Below are positions 1-9,038 of a DNA stretch of 64,000 nucleotides, piece after piece. The DNA lies in the NCBI RefSeq assembly GCF_004365355.1, contig NZ_SODP01000002.1:677838-741837 (forward strand). Reading direction: 5' to 3'. The translations under genes were made by a program, and so were the position numbers. Each line of letters begins with the position of its first letter. The first letter of the stretch is position 1. Origin of the DNA: Kribbella pratensis (lineage in GTDB: Bacteria > Actinomycetota > Actinomycetes > Propionibacteriales > Kribbellaceae). The notes beneath the pieces were generated by a model, which saw nothing but the letters and a program-made list of their open reading frames with translations, did not search any database and was not told the origin of the DNA.

Positions 1-258
1 TTCCAGTACGCCGGCACAGCCCGCAACCGTCTCGATCAGCGCAGCCCGGATCCGCGGCCGCCGGTCGTTCTCGCCAGGCCCGGGCGCGAGCCGGGCCGGA
101 ATGTCGAGGTTGTCCGCGAACAGCCGCAGCTGCCGCTGGTCGGACCGCGTCACCCGCTGGGTGATCTGGTCGCCAACAGCCAGCGACCAGCTCCCCGTGT
201 CCCGCTCGACGAGCTCGTTGATACTCCGGATCAGACCACTGACCTGTGCGTCCGCCAC
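1..258 (-). CDS. Partial unknown protein, N-terminal 86 residues
   Basis: The minus strand is open from a GTG at 256-258 through the left edge of the window, with GC-rich third codon positions as in real genes nearby. The visible protein begins [20 protein letters not shown] and continues with a polar, helix-rich segment. A stop lies in frame at 307-309, so the start must be downstream of it, and the GTG is the first plausible one. I do not recognise the family. It is divergently placed from the carboxylase beta gene. The stop codon lies outside the window. Confidence 0.5.
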   Translation of the reverse strand, partial: MADAQVSGLIRSINELVERDTGSWSLAVGDQITQRVTRSDQRQLRLFADNLDIPARLAPGPGENDRRPRIRAALIETVAGCAGVLE

Positions 259-347
259 GACCAGAACGTACCGGCGGCCAGGTTCAGCGACGCGCTGCGG
301 CGGACGTCACAGGCGGTACGGCGTACTGGCGCGTAGGCTGCGCGTTC

Positions 348-1934
348 ATGGGAGAGACGGTGAACATCCACACCACGGCCGGGAAGCTCGCGGACCTCGA
401 GCACCGGCTGGACGAGGCCGTACATGCCGGTTCCGAGCGCGCCGTGGAGAAGCAGCACGCGCGCGGTAAGAAGACCGCTCGCGAGCGGATCGAACTGCTG
501 CTCGACGAGGGCTCCTTCTCCGAGCTGGACGAGTTCGCCCGCCACCGCTCGACCAGCTTCGGCCTCGACGGTAACCGCCCGTACGGCGACGGCGTGGTGA
601 CCGGATTCGGCACCATCGACGGCCGTCAGGTGTGCGTGTTCGCCCAGGACTTCACCGTCTTCGGCGGCAGCCTGGGCGAGGTCTTCGGCGAGAAGATCGT
701 CAAGGTGATGGACCTGGCGATGAAGATCGGCTGCCCGCTGATCGGCATCAACGACTCCGGCGGCGCCCGGATCCAGGAGGGCGTGGTCTCCCTCGGTCTG
801 TACGGCGAGATCTTCCGCCGCAACGTCCGCGCATCCGGCGTGATCCCGCAGATCTCGCTGATCATGGGCCCGTGTGCCGGCGGCGCGGTGTACTCCCCCG
901 CGGTCACCGATTTCACCGTCATGGTCGACGAGTCGTCGTACATGTTCATCACCGGCCCGGACGTGATCAAGACCGTCACCGGCGAGGACGTCACCCAGGA
1001 GGAGCTCGGCGGCGCGCGGACGCACAACACCAAGTCCGGCAACGCGCACTACCTCGGCAGCGACGAGGAGGACGCGATCGAGTGGGTGAAGGCACTCGTC
1101 GGTCACCTCCCGCAGAACAACCTCGAGGACCCCCCGGTGTACGACGCCCCGGATGACGCAGGGGATCTCGAGCCGACCGAGACCGACCTGGCGCTCGACA
1201 CGCTCGTCCCGGACTCGCCGAACCAGCCGTACGACATGCACACCGCGATCGAGGCGGTCGTCGACGACGGCGAATTCCTCGAGGTGCATGCACTGTTCGC
1301 GCCGAACATGATCGTCGGCTTCGGCCGGGTCGAGGGCCGCCCGGTCGGCGTGGTCGCGAACCAGCCGATGCAGTTCGCCGGCACGCTCGACATCGACGCG
1401 TCCGAGAAGGCGGCCCGCTTCGTCCGCACCTGCGACGCGTTCAACCTGCCGATCCTGACCTTCGTCGACGTCCCCGGCTTCCTGCCCGGCACCGACCAGG
1501 AGTGGAACGGCATCATCCGCCGCGGCGCCAAACTGATCTACGCGTACGCCGAAGCCACCGTCCCGATGATCACCGTGATCACCCGCAAGGCCTACGGCGG
1601 CGCGTACGACGTGATGGGCTCGAAGCATCTCGGCGCGGACATGAACATCGCCTGGCCGACCGCGCAGATCGCGGTGATGGGCGCGCAGGGCGCGGTCAAC
1701 ATCCTGTACCGCCGCGAACTGGCCGGCGCCGAGGACGCGGAGACCCGCCGGCAGCAGCTCATCACCGAGTACGAGGACCACCTGGCGAATCCGTACATCG
1801 CCGCCGAGCGCGGCTACATCGACGCGGTCATCAAGCCCAGCGAGACCCGCGCCGAGATCATCCGCGCCCTCCGCCTCCTCCGCACCAAGCGCGACACCCT
1901 GCCCCCGAAGAAGCATGGGAACATCCCCCTGTGA
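348..1934 (+). CDS. pccB: Acyl-CoA (propionyl-CoA) carboxylase, carboxyltransferase beta subunit
   Basis: Transfers carboxyl from carboxybiotin to an acyl-CoA, giving malonyl- or methylmalonyl-CoA in the cytoplasm. The 528-residue protein has the family's usual length and two crotonase-like carboxyltransferase halves. The biotin/CoA-site signatures [12 protein letters not shown] (about residue 172) and [11 protein letters not shown] (about 380) are visible, and it ends in the typical RTKR...KHGN tail. ATG 348 gives homologous N-terminal length; GTG 360 is an in-frame alternative with GGGAGAG just before it. The stop overlaps the epsilon-subunit start (GTGA), so the two are translationally coupled. 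The biotinylated alpha chain is not adjacent; the gene at 44477 is the candidate partner. Acyl chain length preference cannot be read from sequence alone. Confidence 0.93.
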   Translation: MGETVNIHTTAGKLADLEHRLDEAVHAGSERAVEKQHARGKKTARERIELLLDEGSFSELDEFARHRSTSFGLDGNRPYGDGVVTGFGTIDGRQVCVFAQDFTVFGGSLGEVFGEKIVKVMDLAMKIGCPLIGINDSGGARIQEGVVSLGLYGEIFRRNVRASGVIPQISLIMGPCAGGAVYSPAVTDFTVMVDESSYMFITGPDVIKTVTGEDVTQEELGGARTHNTKSGNAHYLGSDEEDAIEWVKALVGHLPQNNLEDPPVYDAPDDAGDLEPTETDLALDTLVPDSPNQPYDMHTAIEAVVDDGEFLEVHALFAPNMIVGFGRVEGRPVGVVANQPMQFAGTLDIDASEKAARFVRTCDAFNLPILTFVDVPGFLPGTDQEWNGIIRRGAKLIYAYAEATVPMITVITRKAYGGAYDVMGSKHLGADMNIAWPTAQIAVMGAQGAVNILYRRELAGAEDAETRRQQLITEYEDHLANPYIAAERGYIDAVIKPSETRAEIIRALRLLRTKRDTLPPKKHGNIPL

Positions 1935-2131
1935 CCACTCTCCAGATCACCAAAGGCAACCCGACCCCGGAAGAGCTGGCCGCCCTGGTCACGGTCCTGG
2001 CCGCCCGCGCCGCCGCCCCCGCGCCCGCACCTGACCGGCAACGAGCCAGCAACTGGGCAACGTACTGGCGCAACGCCCGCACCCCGTTCCACCCCGGCCC
2101 GGGACAGTGGCGCGCCAGCGCTCATCCGTAA
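1931..2131 (+). CDS. pccE: Acyl-CoA carboxylase epsilon subunit
   Basis: A 66-residue protein starting with GTG that overlaps the beta-subunit stop by 4 bp. It shows the family pattern: an N-terminal [18 protein letters not shown] segment, an Ala/Pro-rich linker, and a C-terminal tryptophan-containing W...R..FHPGPGQW-like tail. Epsilon subunits are actinobacterial accessory proteins that stabilise or activate the alpha-beta carboxylase complex. Position directly after pccB and shared translation support this call strongly even though the sequence is short. Confidence 0.88.
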   Translation: MTTLQITKGNPTPEELAALVTVLAARAAAPAPAPDRQRASNWATYWRNARTPFHPGPGQWRASAHP

Positions 2132-2142
2132 ACACTGGCGGT

Positions 2143-2502
2143 ATGGCTAAGTACGCGGTCAATCCCGAGGCGGTCGACAACGCGCGGAAGCTGATCGACG
2201 CGCGGCAGTACGTGCTGGACAGCGACTGGGGTGAGGTCCAGCCGCGGGCCGACGACCAGAACTCGTACCTGGACAAGCACACCTGGGCGGAGTACGGCGC
2301 TTGGCACCTCGGGCTTACCGAAGGCGCCGGCGACGAGACCAAGGCACGCTACGCGTTCGTGCTCGGCGATTTCCGCCGGATCCATCGCACCGCGCTGATC
2401 GCCGCCGTCTACCGAGCCTCCGAATGGCGCCACAAAGAGGTCGAACTCGCGGCCCACGACCTCCTGCAGCTCCTCGACAAGAAGACCGGCCTCACCGCCT
2501 GA
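2143..2502 (+). CDS. Small conserved hypothetical protein
   Basis: A 119-residue soluble protein without signal peptide or membrane segment. It begins MAKYAVNPEAVDNARKLID and contains a conserved-looking central block (DWGEVQP, WAEYGAWHLG, FVLGDFRRIHR) and EVELAAHDLLQLLDKK near the end. ATG 2143 is chosen; upstream in-frame codons overlap the epsilon gene and look non-coding. I recall similar actinobacterial proteins of unknown function but cannot name a role. It ends immediately before the convergent Maf-fusion gene, with adjacent stop codons. Confidence 0.8.
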   Translation: MAKYAVNPEAVDNARKLIDARQYVLDSDWGEVQPRADDQNSYLDKHTWAEYGAWHLGLTEGAGDETKARYAFVLGDFRRIHRTALIAAVYRASEWRHKEVELAAHDLLQLLDKKTGLTA

Positions 2503-3693
2503 TCAGCTTCGTCGGAAGCGGAGCACGGGGTACGTCGGGGCCTGGCCGGTGTTGCGGGTAGGGCCGGGGAATGTCGTCGCGCCGTCCAGGACGAGGCCGT
2601 AGCGGGCTGCGACTGCGACGAGATGCGCGATGGCGTCCTGCGAGCGGTTGTCGTCCGGGCCGCGGTCGTCGGCGTACCGGCTGGCGTCGGACTTGTCCGT
2701 GGTCGTGACGAAGACGCCGTCGGTGCGGAGGACCCGGGCGACCTCGGCGATCACGGGCTCGCTGTTGCCGAGCAGGTGCAGCAGCCAGACGGCAACGACG
2801 GCGTCGCACCGGCGATCCGCGATCGGCAGCCGCGTCGCGTCGGCCGCGGCAACGTGGCCCGGGAGCCGGACGCGTGCGTGCTGGAGCATCGCGGCCGAGA
2901 TGTCCACGCCGTGCACCAGGTTGCCCAGGGCAACCAGCTCGGCGCCGACGATGCCGGTGCCGACGGCGAGTTCGAGCACGCGACCGCCCTTGGGCAGCAG
3001 CGAATCGACCGCGCGCGCCGCCGCCTCCGCGCGGACGACGCCGCCGCGCGTCTCGTCGTACGTCGAGGCGACGGTCTCGTCGTACACGTAGGTGGAGGTG
3101 GTCTTCCACAGCTCGGGCCAGGCGATGCCGACCTGCGCGAGCATGCGCCGGAGTAACGGCAACGAGAGGCCGACGACGTTGTGGTAATCGCCTTCGACGC
3201 CGGTGACGAACGGACCGCCGAGACCGTCGACGGTGAACGCTCCGGCGACGACGAGCGGTTCGCCGGTCGCGACGTACGCGGCGATCTCGTCATCGGTCAG
3301 GTCGGCGAAGTGGACCGTGGTCGACGCCAGCTCCCGCAGTTCCTGCTTGGCCGAGGTGTCGATCAGGCAGTGCCCGGTGTGCAGTACGCCGCTCCGACCG
3401 CGCATCATCCGCCAGCGCTCGCGAGCGGCCTCGGGCGTCTCGGGTTTCCCGTACGGCTCGCCGTCGAACTCGAGCACCGAGTCGCACCCGAGCACCGTCG
3501 CATGATCGCTCAGGTTCGCGACCACCGCGCGCGCCTTCAGCGTCGCGAGCAATCGCGCCAGCTCTCCCGGATTCTCCGCGGTCACGTCGTCCTCGTAGAC
3601 GCCAGACACGATCACCTCGGGTTCGATACCCGCACTGCGCAGCGTCTTCAGCCTGGCCGGCGACTTCGAGGCCAGGACGAAACGGATGCTCAC
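2503..3693 (-). CDS. maf: Maf nucleotide pyrophosphatase fused to a SAM methyltransferase
   Basis: Residues 1 to about 195 are a complete Maf domain (LASKSPARLKTLRSAGI at the start, LGCDSVLEFDGEPYGKPET about 68, GDYHNVVGLSLPLL about 167). Maf proteins hydrolyse non-canonical or modified nucleoside triphosphates. Residues about 205-396 form a class I methyltransferase (motif I VLELAVGTGIVGAELV about 240, then HGVDISAAMLQHAR and an LRTDGVFV post-motif). Most bacterial Maf proteins are about 200 residues, so this one is double length by fusion, with no break in the reading frame. Its ATG overlaps the stop of the upstream DUF885 gene (ATGA). The methyltransferase substrate is unknown. Confidence 0.9.
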   Translation of the reverse strand: MSIRFVLASKSPARLKTLRSAGIEPEVIVSGVYEDDVTAENPGELARLLATLKARAVVANLSDHATVLGCDSVLEFDGEPYGKPETPEAARERWRMMRGRSGVLHTGHCLIDTSAKQELRELASTTVHFADLTDDEIAAYVATGEPLVVAGAFTVDGLGGPFVTGVEGDYHNVVGLSLPLLRRMLAQVGIAWPELWKTTSTYVYDETVASTYDETRGGVVRAEAAARAVDSLLPKGGRVLELAVGTGIVGAELVALGNLVHGVDISAAMLQHARVRLPGHVAAADATRLPIADRRCDAVVAVWLLHLLGNSEPVIAEVARVLRTDGVFVTTTDKSDASRYADDRGPDDNRSQDAIAHLVAVAARYGLVLDGATTFPGPTRNTGQAPTYPVLRFRRS

Positions 3694-5393
3694 AGCTTCG
3701 CCAGCGCCCGGCGCAGTGGGTCCAGGCCGATCGATCCGAGGTTCAGCGCGTCGGAGTGGAACGTGCGCAGGTCGAACGCGGATCCCTTGCGCTGCTTGGC
3801 TTCCTCCCGCGCCTGCAGCCAGATCCGCTCACCGACCTTGTACGACGGCGCCTGTCCCGGCCAGCCGAGGTACCGGTTGAGCTCGGCGTGCAGGAACTCG
3901 GTCTCCATCCGGCAGTGCGCCCGCAGGAACTCGAACCCGAGCTCGGCATTCCACCGCTCCCCCGGCCGCCAGCCGAACGGGTTGTCACGCGGAACTTCCA
4001 GCTCCAGATGCATGCCGATGTCAACGATCACCCGCGCCGCCCGGAAGCCTTGCGCGTCCAGCATGCCGAACCGCGCGCCCGGCTCCTCGAGGTATCCCAG
4101 CTCCTCCATCAGGCGTTCGGCGTACAGCGCCCAGCCCTCGCCGTGACCGGACACCCAGCACGCGATCCGCTGCCAGCGGTTGAGCAGGTCGGTCCGCAGC
4201 ATCGTCTGCGCGACCTGGAGGTGATGCCCGGGCACGCCCTCGTGGTAGACGGTCGTGACCTCGCGCCAGGTGGCGAACTGCTCGACGCCGTTCGGCACCG
4301 CCCACCACATCCGGCCCGGCCGGGTGGTCAGGTCCTCGCTCGGCTGCGTGTAGTAGATCGAGCCGTCCGACGTCGGCGCGATCATGCACTCGAGCGTGCG
4401 GATCTCGTCGGCGATGTCGAAGTGGGTGCCGCCCAGCTCGGCGACGGCCGCGTCGGACAGCTGCTGCATCCAGTCCCGGAAGGCGTTCTTGCCGCGGATC
4501 GTCCGCGCCGGATCGTTGTCCAGCAGCGCAGCCGTTGCCTCGATGCTCCGCTCGCCGCCGTTCAGGCCGGCGGCGATGTCCTGCATGTCGTTCTCGATCC
4601 GGGCCAGCTCGGCCCAGCCCCAGGCGTACGTCTCCTCGAGGTCGATCGCCGCGCCCAGGAAGCTGCGCGAGGCCAGCTCGTACACCTCCCGGCCGCACGC
4701 GTCCCGCTGCGGCGCCCGCGGGGCGAGGTCGGTCGCCAGCCAGGCTCCGAACTGGTCGAACGCCTTCCGGGCCGAGGCGGCCGCGGCCTCGACCGTCGGC
4801 TTGACCGCACCCTCGGGGGCCTGCGCTGCCAGCCCGGCGAAGAAGTCGTCGCCGTCGGCACCGGTCCAGCTGGCGATCCGCTCGGCCAGCCCGTTGACCT
4901 GACGCACCGCGGAGATCCGGCCCTGTGCGGCCTGTTCGAGCAGCGTGTCGCGGTACCCGTCGAGCGCCGTACCGATCTGGTTGAGCCGGATCGCGACCGT
5001 CTCCCAGTCCTGCTCGGTGTCGGTCGGCATCAGGTCGAACACCTGCCGCAACGCCGCCGGAACCGATGAGATCGCGTTCAGCTGGTGCTGCGGTACGCCG
5101 GCCTCGTAGCGCTCGAGCTCCAGCCCGAGGCGCTCGACCAGCGCGTCCTTGGCGACCTCCTCACGCGGGCTCGCGGGCTCGATCGGCTGCGCCTCCGCGA
5201 GGGTCTGCCGGGTCAGCTCGATCCGCGCCTCGAACCCGGCCGGCGTGAAGTCCGGCAGCTCGTGGTCGTGGCCGGCGATCCCCAGCTCGGTGGCGGCGAT
5301 CGGGTCGAGCACGATCTCCTGCTCGAGGTGCCGTTCAGCCAGCCGGTCGATCGGACTGTTCGGTGTGCGGGCATCAGTCACGGGATCGTTCAC
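3690..5393 (-). CDS. DUF885 family putative metallopeptidase
   Basis: A 567-residue protein without signal peptide. It carries the DUF885 hallmark YHEGVPGHHLQVAQ (about residue 383), an HExxxH-like zinc site, and the downstream EGWALYAERL motif that usually supplies the third ligand, followed by DIGMHLE. Family members are predicted peptidases, mostly uncharacterised. The gene is the upstream member of a two-gene unit with the Maf fusion (4-bp ATGA overlap). Function beyond zinc-dependent hydrolase is inference. Confidence 0.88.
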   Translation of the reverse strand: MNDPVTDARTPNSPIDRLAERHLEQEIVLDPIAATELGIAGHDHELPDFTPAGFEARIELTRQTLAEAQPIEPASPREEVAKDALVERLGLELERYEAGVPQHQLNAISSVPAALRQVFDLMPTDTEQDWETVAIRLNQIGTALDGYRDTLLEQAAQGRISAVRQVNGLAERIASWTGADGDDFFAGLAAQAPEGAVKPTVEAAAASARKAFDQFGAWLATDLAPRAPQRDACGREVYELASRSFLGAAIDLEETYAWGWAELARIENDMQDIAAGLNGGERSIEATAALLDNDPARTIRGKNAFRDWMQQLSDAAVAELGGTHFDIADEIRTLECMIAPTSDGSIYYTQPSEDLTTRPGRMWWAVPNGVEQFATWREVTTVYHEGVPGHHLQVAQTMLRTDLLNRWQRIACWVSGHGEGWALYAERLMEELGYLEEPGARFGMLDAQGFRAARVIVDIGMHLELEVPRDNPFGWRPGERWNAELGFEFLRAHCRMETEFLHAELNRYLGWPGQAPSYKVGERIWLQAREEAKQRKGSAFDLRTFHSDALNLGSIGLDPLRRALAKL

Positions 5394-5486
5394 AGGCCGA
5401 CCCTACCGTCCGGGGGCGCACGATACTGACCTGTTTGTTGCCGATACTGTGGCGGTCGCTTTCTGACGCACAGGAGAGGAACGGCG

Positions 5487-6686
5487 TTGAGCCAGCCACC
5501 CTATGGGCCGCCCGGCCAGAACCCTTACAACTCTCCCTACCCGCCGCAACAACCGCAGTACCAGCAGCCCGCCTACGGACCGCCACAGCGCCAGTACGGC
5601 GGGCCGCCGCCGCCAGGCCCCGGCTTCGGCTGGGGTCCCAACTTCGGGCCGCCCGGTCCCGGCGGACCCGGCGGTCCTGGTCCCGGTCCGGGCTGGCAGC
5701 CGCAGCGGCCGCGGAAGAAGTCGAAGGCGCCGCTGATCGCGATCCTGTCGATCATCGGCGTCGCGATCGTCGGCGGATGGATCATCGGCGTCGTCAAGAA
5801 GAACGCCGACAACATCACCACGCCGCCGGTGAGCCCGAGCCGCTACACCCCGGAGCCGACCGGGGCTCCCACCGAAGAGCCCACCGAACAGCCGACGGAA
5901 CAGCCCACCGAGCAGCCGACCAGCACGGAGACGACGACCACGACCGCGCCCAAGGTGCCGGACTCGACGGTCGTGGCCAAGAACGCGCTGTACAAGGTCG
6001 GCCAGATGAAGACGGTCAACTGCAAGGAGCCGCGGGTCCGGCCGACCAACGCGCGCAACGCGGCGGCGTACTGGACCGCGATCAAGCCCTGCCTGGACAA
6101 GGCCTGGGCGCCGCTGGTGGCGAAGGCCGGCTACAAGTTCCGTCCGCCGACGATGACGTTCTGGGCGGGCACGAACGCGACCGGGCCGTGCGGCACCGGC
6201 CCGGTCGAGGTGCCGTACTTCTGCTCGGCCAACAACAACCTGTACATGAAGGTCGACGTGTTCGTGAAGGCGTACATGGAGTACCCGGACGCGGAGTCCA
6301 AGGCGTACGCGCGGATGTGGTACTCCCGCTCGATCGCGCACGAGTACGGGCACGGCGTACAGAACATGACCGGCATCCTGCAGGCGTCGGACAACATCCG
6401 CTACGAACTGACCAACTACGACGACCGGACCCGGCAGACCCGCCGGATGGAGCTGCAGGCGAACTGCTTCGCCGGCGTATTCCTCGCGGTGAACAAGCGC
6501 AGCTACCCGATCAGCGGCGAGATGCTCTACGTCTGGAACAAGTGGGTCGTGACGGCCGGTGACAAGCCGGAAGAGGGCGACCACGGCAGCGTGGCGAGCC
6601 AGCAGCGGTTCATGGGCACGTCGTTCAAGACCGGCAACCCGGCCAGCTGCAACACGTTCGCGGTGTCACCCAGATACGTCAGCTGA
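5487..6686 (+). CDS. Membrane-anchored neutral zinc metallopeptidase
   Basis: The start is TTG 5487, favoured by AGGAGAGG at 5472-5479. Residues 1-75 are a Pro/Gly/Gln/Tyr-rich cytoplasmic tail, followed by one transmembrane helix (APLIAILSIIGVAIVGGWII, about 80-100), a Thr/Pro-rich linker containing the repeated EQPT motif, and an extracellular catalytic domain. The domain has SIAHEYGHGVQ (HExxH) near residue 285 and MELQANCFAG downstream, the pattern of the YpfJ-type neutral zinc metallopeptidase family. The substrate is unknown. Its 3' end overlaps the convergent YjbR gene by 21 bp. Confidence 0.9.
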   Translation: MSQPPYGPPGQNPYNSPYPPQQPQYQQPAYGPPQRQYGGPPPPGPGFGWGPNFGPPGPGGPGGPGPGPGWQPQRPRKKSKAPLIAILSIIGVAIVGGWIIGVVKKNADNITTPPVSPSRYTPEPTGAPTEEPTEQPTEQPTEQPTSTETTTTTAPKVPDSTVVAKNALYKVGQMKTVNCKEPRVRPTNARNAAAYWTAIKPCLDKAWAPLVAKAGYKFRPPTMTFWAGTNATGPCGTGPVEVPYFCSANNNLYMKVDVFVKAYMEYPDAESKAYARMWYSRSIAHEYGHGVQNMTGILQASDNIRYELTNYDDRTRQTRRMELQANCFAGVFLAVNKRSYPISGEMLYVWNKWVVTAGDKPEEGDHGSVASQQRFMGTSFKTGNPASCNTFAVSPRYVS

Positions 6687-7007
6687 CCCCGGCGGCGCGA
6701 CCTGCTGCCAGGAGTCGAGCAGGATGTCGTACAACTCGTCGGCGTCCTCGAGCGCGGCGAGGCGGGCCCGAACCCAGTTCGAGCCCGCCTCGTGCTTCGG
6801 CACCCAGAACTTCTCGGGTTCCGCCGCGATCAGTTCTTCGCGTTCCAGCCGGGGACACCGGACCGCGAACGACGTCTGGTCGTCCGGCACCGTGACGAAC
6901 ATCCGCCCGGCCACGTCGAACGTCGGGTGTCCCCACCGCTGCTTCTCCACCGTCTCCGGGAAGGACAGCGCGATCCGTCGTACGTCGTCTGCGTCCAGCA
7001 CGGTCAC
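6666..7007 (-). CDS. MmcQ/YjbR family protein
   Basis: A 113-residue protein of the YjbR fold, with VRRIALSFPETVEKQRWGHPTFDV near the N-terminus and KHEAGSNWVRARL in the second half. These proteins resemble a double-wing DNA-binding fold but the role is not established. The ATG overlaps the stop of the upstream MFS gene by 4 bp, so the two are probably cotranscribed. The 3' end overlaps the convergent peptidase gene. Confidence 0.85.
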   Translation of the reverse strand: MTVLDADDVRRIALSFPETVEKQRWGHPTFDVAGRMFVTVPDDQTSFAVRCPRLEREELIAAEPEKFWVPKHEAGSNWVRARLAALEDADELYDILLDSWQQVAPPGSADVSG

Positions 7008-8404
7008 ACTTTAGAGCGACCCGGCAGCAGGACTGCGACCAGCGCACCGGCGGCGACGATCGCGGCGCCCGTCCAGACCGCGGGCACCAGGCCGGCGGCG
7101 TAGCTGGTCGGCGACTCGTACGATCCGGCCGAGGCGAACACCGACGCCAGGACGGCGACACCCATCGCGACCCCGACCTCGCGGATCGTGTTGTTCGTAC
7201 CGGACGCGACGCCGCGGTCCGCGTCGGACGCACTGTTCATCACCACGCTCGCGGACGGCGCGAAGGTGAGCCCCATGCCGACCCCGGCGAGGATGAACGG
7301 TACGACGAGATCGCCGTACTGCGTTGTGGCCGTGGTGATCAGCGCGATCCACCCGAGCGCGGCAGCCAGGAACGTCTGTCCGACGACGATGAGCGTGCGC
7401 GGGCCGACTCGATCGACGATCAGGCCGGCGATCGGTGCGACCACGAGCGGCGCCGCGGTCCACGGCAGCGTGCGTACGCCGGACTGGAACGGCGTGTAGC
7501 CCTGCACGACCTGGAAGAACTGCGCCAGCAGGAACACCGATCCGAACACGCCGACCGCGAACGTGAACGAAACGACGTTCACCACGCTGAACGAGCGGAC
7601 CGAGAACAACCGCAGCGGGAGCATCGGAGCGGACGTCCGAGCCTCCCAGCCGATGAACGCAGCGAGCAGTACGACGCCCGCGATCAGCGAACCGAGGACG
7701 CTGCCGGACGTCCAACCGTCGCCGGCTCCGTGCACGACACCCCACACGATCGACAGCACGCCGGCCGTCGCCAGAACCAGTCCGAGCAGGTCGAGCCGCT
7801 TCGCCGTACCCCTGGACTCGGTCAGCACCCGAGCGGCGAGCAGCACTGCGAACACCCCGACCGGAACGTTCAGCCAGAAGATCCACTGCCAGTTCAGACC
7901 GTCGACGACGGCTCCGCCGACCACGGGACCGACGGCGACGCCGAGGCCCGAGATGCCACCCCAGATGCCGATCGCCGCGCTGCGCTGCTTCTCCGGCACT
8001 GCGCCGGCGAGCAATGTCAGCGACAGCGGCATCACGGCCGCGGCGCCGATGCCCTGGATCGCGCGGAAGACGGTCAGCATCCACGGCTCGGTCGCCAGTG
8101 CGCAGGCGGCCGACGCGAGGGTGAACAGCGCGATCCCGGCCAGGAACACCCGCCGCCGGCCGAGCCGGTCGCCGATCGCGGCCGCGGTCAGCAGCAGCGC
8201 GGCGAAGGCCAGCGTGTAGGCGTTCACGAACCACTGCAGGTCCGACAGCGACGCCCCGAGCTCGGTCTTGATCACCGGCAGCGCGTTCGTCACGACCAGG
8301 TTGTCCAGCGTGACCATGAAGGTGGGAATCCCCACCGCGGCCAACACCACCCCGAGCCCACGGCTCCGGGTCCCCACCACATCCCTCTCGACGAGAGCGG
8401 TCAT
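7004..8404 (-). CDS. MFS drug exporter, DHA2 (EmrB/QacA) type
   Basis: A 466-residue membrane protein with about 14 hydrophobic segments. DHA2 hallmarks are present: MVTLDNLVVTNALPVIKTEL in helix 1, LGRRRVFLAG in the loop after helix 2, and AIGIWGGISGLGVAVGPVVGG (antiporter motif C). It should export drugs or metabolites in exchange for protons. ATG 8404 is preferred over an upstream in-frame ATG at 8437, which lies in the promoter region. It is divergent from a TetR gene and its promoter carries repeated operator-like sites, so local repression is likely. Confidence 0.92.
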   Translation of the reverse strand: MTALVERDVVGTRSRGLGVVLAAVGIPTFMVTLDNLVVTNALPVIKTELGASLSDLQWFVNAYTLAFAALLLTAAAIGDRLGRRRVFLAGIALFTLASAACALATEPWMLTVFRAIQGIGAAAVMPLSLTLLAGAVPEKQRSAAIGIWGGISGLGVAVGPVVGGAVVDGLNWQWIFWLNVPVGVFAVLLAARVLTESRGTAKRLDLLGLVLATAGVLSIVWGVVHGAGDGWTSGSVLGSLIAGVVLLAAFIGWEARTSAPMLPLRLFSVRSFSVVNVVSFTFAVGVFGSVFLLAQFFQVVQGYTPFQSGVRTLPWTAAPLVVAPIAGLIVDRVGPRTLIVVGQTFLAAALGWIALITTATTQYGDLVVPFILAGVGMGLTFAPSASVVMNSASDADRGVASGTNNTIREVGVAMGVAVLASVFASAGSYESPTSYAAGLVPAVWTGAAIVAAGALVAVLLPGRSKV

Positions 8405-8426
8405 CGCAAGCTCCAAGTTGTAATTG

Positions 8427-8471
8427 ACTGATAACAAGCTTGGTGACGAGAGTATGCATCCACTGATAACA
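8427..8471. promoter_or_regulatory. Paired operator candidates in the TetR/MFS intergenic region
   Basis: The 10-mer ACTGATAACA occurs twice in direct orientation, at 8427-8436 and 8462-8471, 35 bp start to start, in a short AT-rich stretch of an otherwise GC-rich sequence. The extended form after the first copy reads ACTGATAACAAG. The position between divergent regulator and exporter genes makes these likely binding sites for the TetR protein. Confidence 0.5.
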
Positions 8472-8477
8472 TGTCAA
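8449..8477 (-). promoter_or_regulatory. Predicted promoter of the MFS exporter gene
   Basis: On the minus strand a consensus -35 TTGACA (8477-8472) is followed by a 17-bp spacer and a weak -10 TACTCT (8454-8449). One copy of the ACTGATAACA repeat lies inside the spacer, the other lies at 8427-8436 just downstream of the expected transcription start. That layout suits repression by the neighbouring TetR protein. Confidence 0.5.
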
Positions 8478-8498
8478 GCGTGATCGAGAGGAGCTGGG

Positions 8499-9038
8499 AT
8501 GACGAGGGCTAGGTTGACCGCGAAGGAGCGGGTCGGGGAGGTCCTGGAGGCGGCCGTCCGCGCGTTCGCCGCGTCCGGGTACGAAGGCACCAAGACCGAC
8601 GAGATCGCCCGGATGGCCGGCGTCTCACAGCCCTACGTGATCCGGCTGTTCGGGACCAAGCAGCAGCTGTTCCTGGCCGCCGTGCAGAGCGTGTGCGCAC
8701 GGATCGAGGAGATCTTCCGCGAGGCCGCCGACGAGTCTCCCGACCTCGGCGCGCTGGGCCGCAACTACAAGGCGCTGCTCGCCGAGCCCGAGCTGCTCTT
8801 GGTCCTGCTGCACGGCTTCTCGGCCAGCGGCGACCCGGCCATCGGCGACTGCGTCCGCGAACGCTTCGGCAGCATCTACTCCCTGATCCGCGAGCTGACC
8901 GGCGCATCACCCCAGGAGGCCCGCGAGTTCCTCTCCGCCGGCATGCTGCTGACCGTGATGTCCGCGATGCAGGTCATCGGCCCGAACGCGATCCCGATGC
9001 CCTGGGCCGAGGAGATCGAAGGCACCCTCGGCAACTAG
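8499..9038 (+). CDS. TetR family transcriptional regulator
   Basis: A 179-residue protein with an N-terminal helix-turn-helix (about residues 10-55; GYEGTKTDEIARMAGVSQPYVIRLFGTKQQLF) and a helical ligand-binding C-terminal region. GAGAGGAG precedes the ATG by five bases. It is divergent from the DHA2 exporter, the classic arrangement for a ligand-relieved repressor of a pump. The inducing ligand cannot be deduced. Confidence 0.92.
   Translation: MTRARLTAKERVGEVLEAAVRAFAASGYEGTKTDEIARMAGVSQPYVIRLFGTKQQLFLAAVQSVCARIEEIFREAADESPDLGALGRNYKALLAEPELLLVLLHGFSASGDPAIGDCVRERFGSIYSLIRELTGASPQEAREFLSAGMLLTVMSAMQVIGPNAIPMPWAEEIEGTLGN

Noticed and set aside
231-1916. A 561-codon open frame on the minus strand opposite the carboxylase beta gene
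   Set aside because: It is antisense to an obvious pccB and its translation is Arg/Val/Asp/His-rich without any recognisable domain, as expected for a shadow frame in GC-rich DNA.
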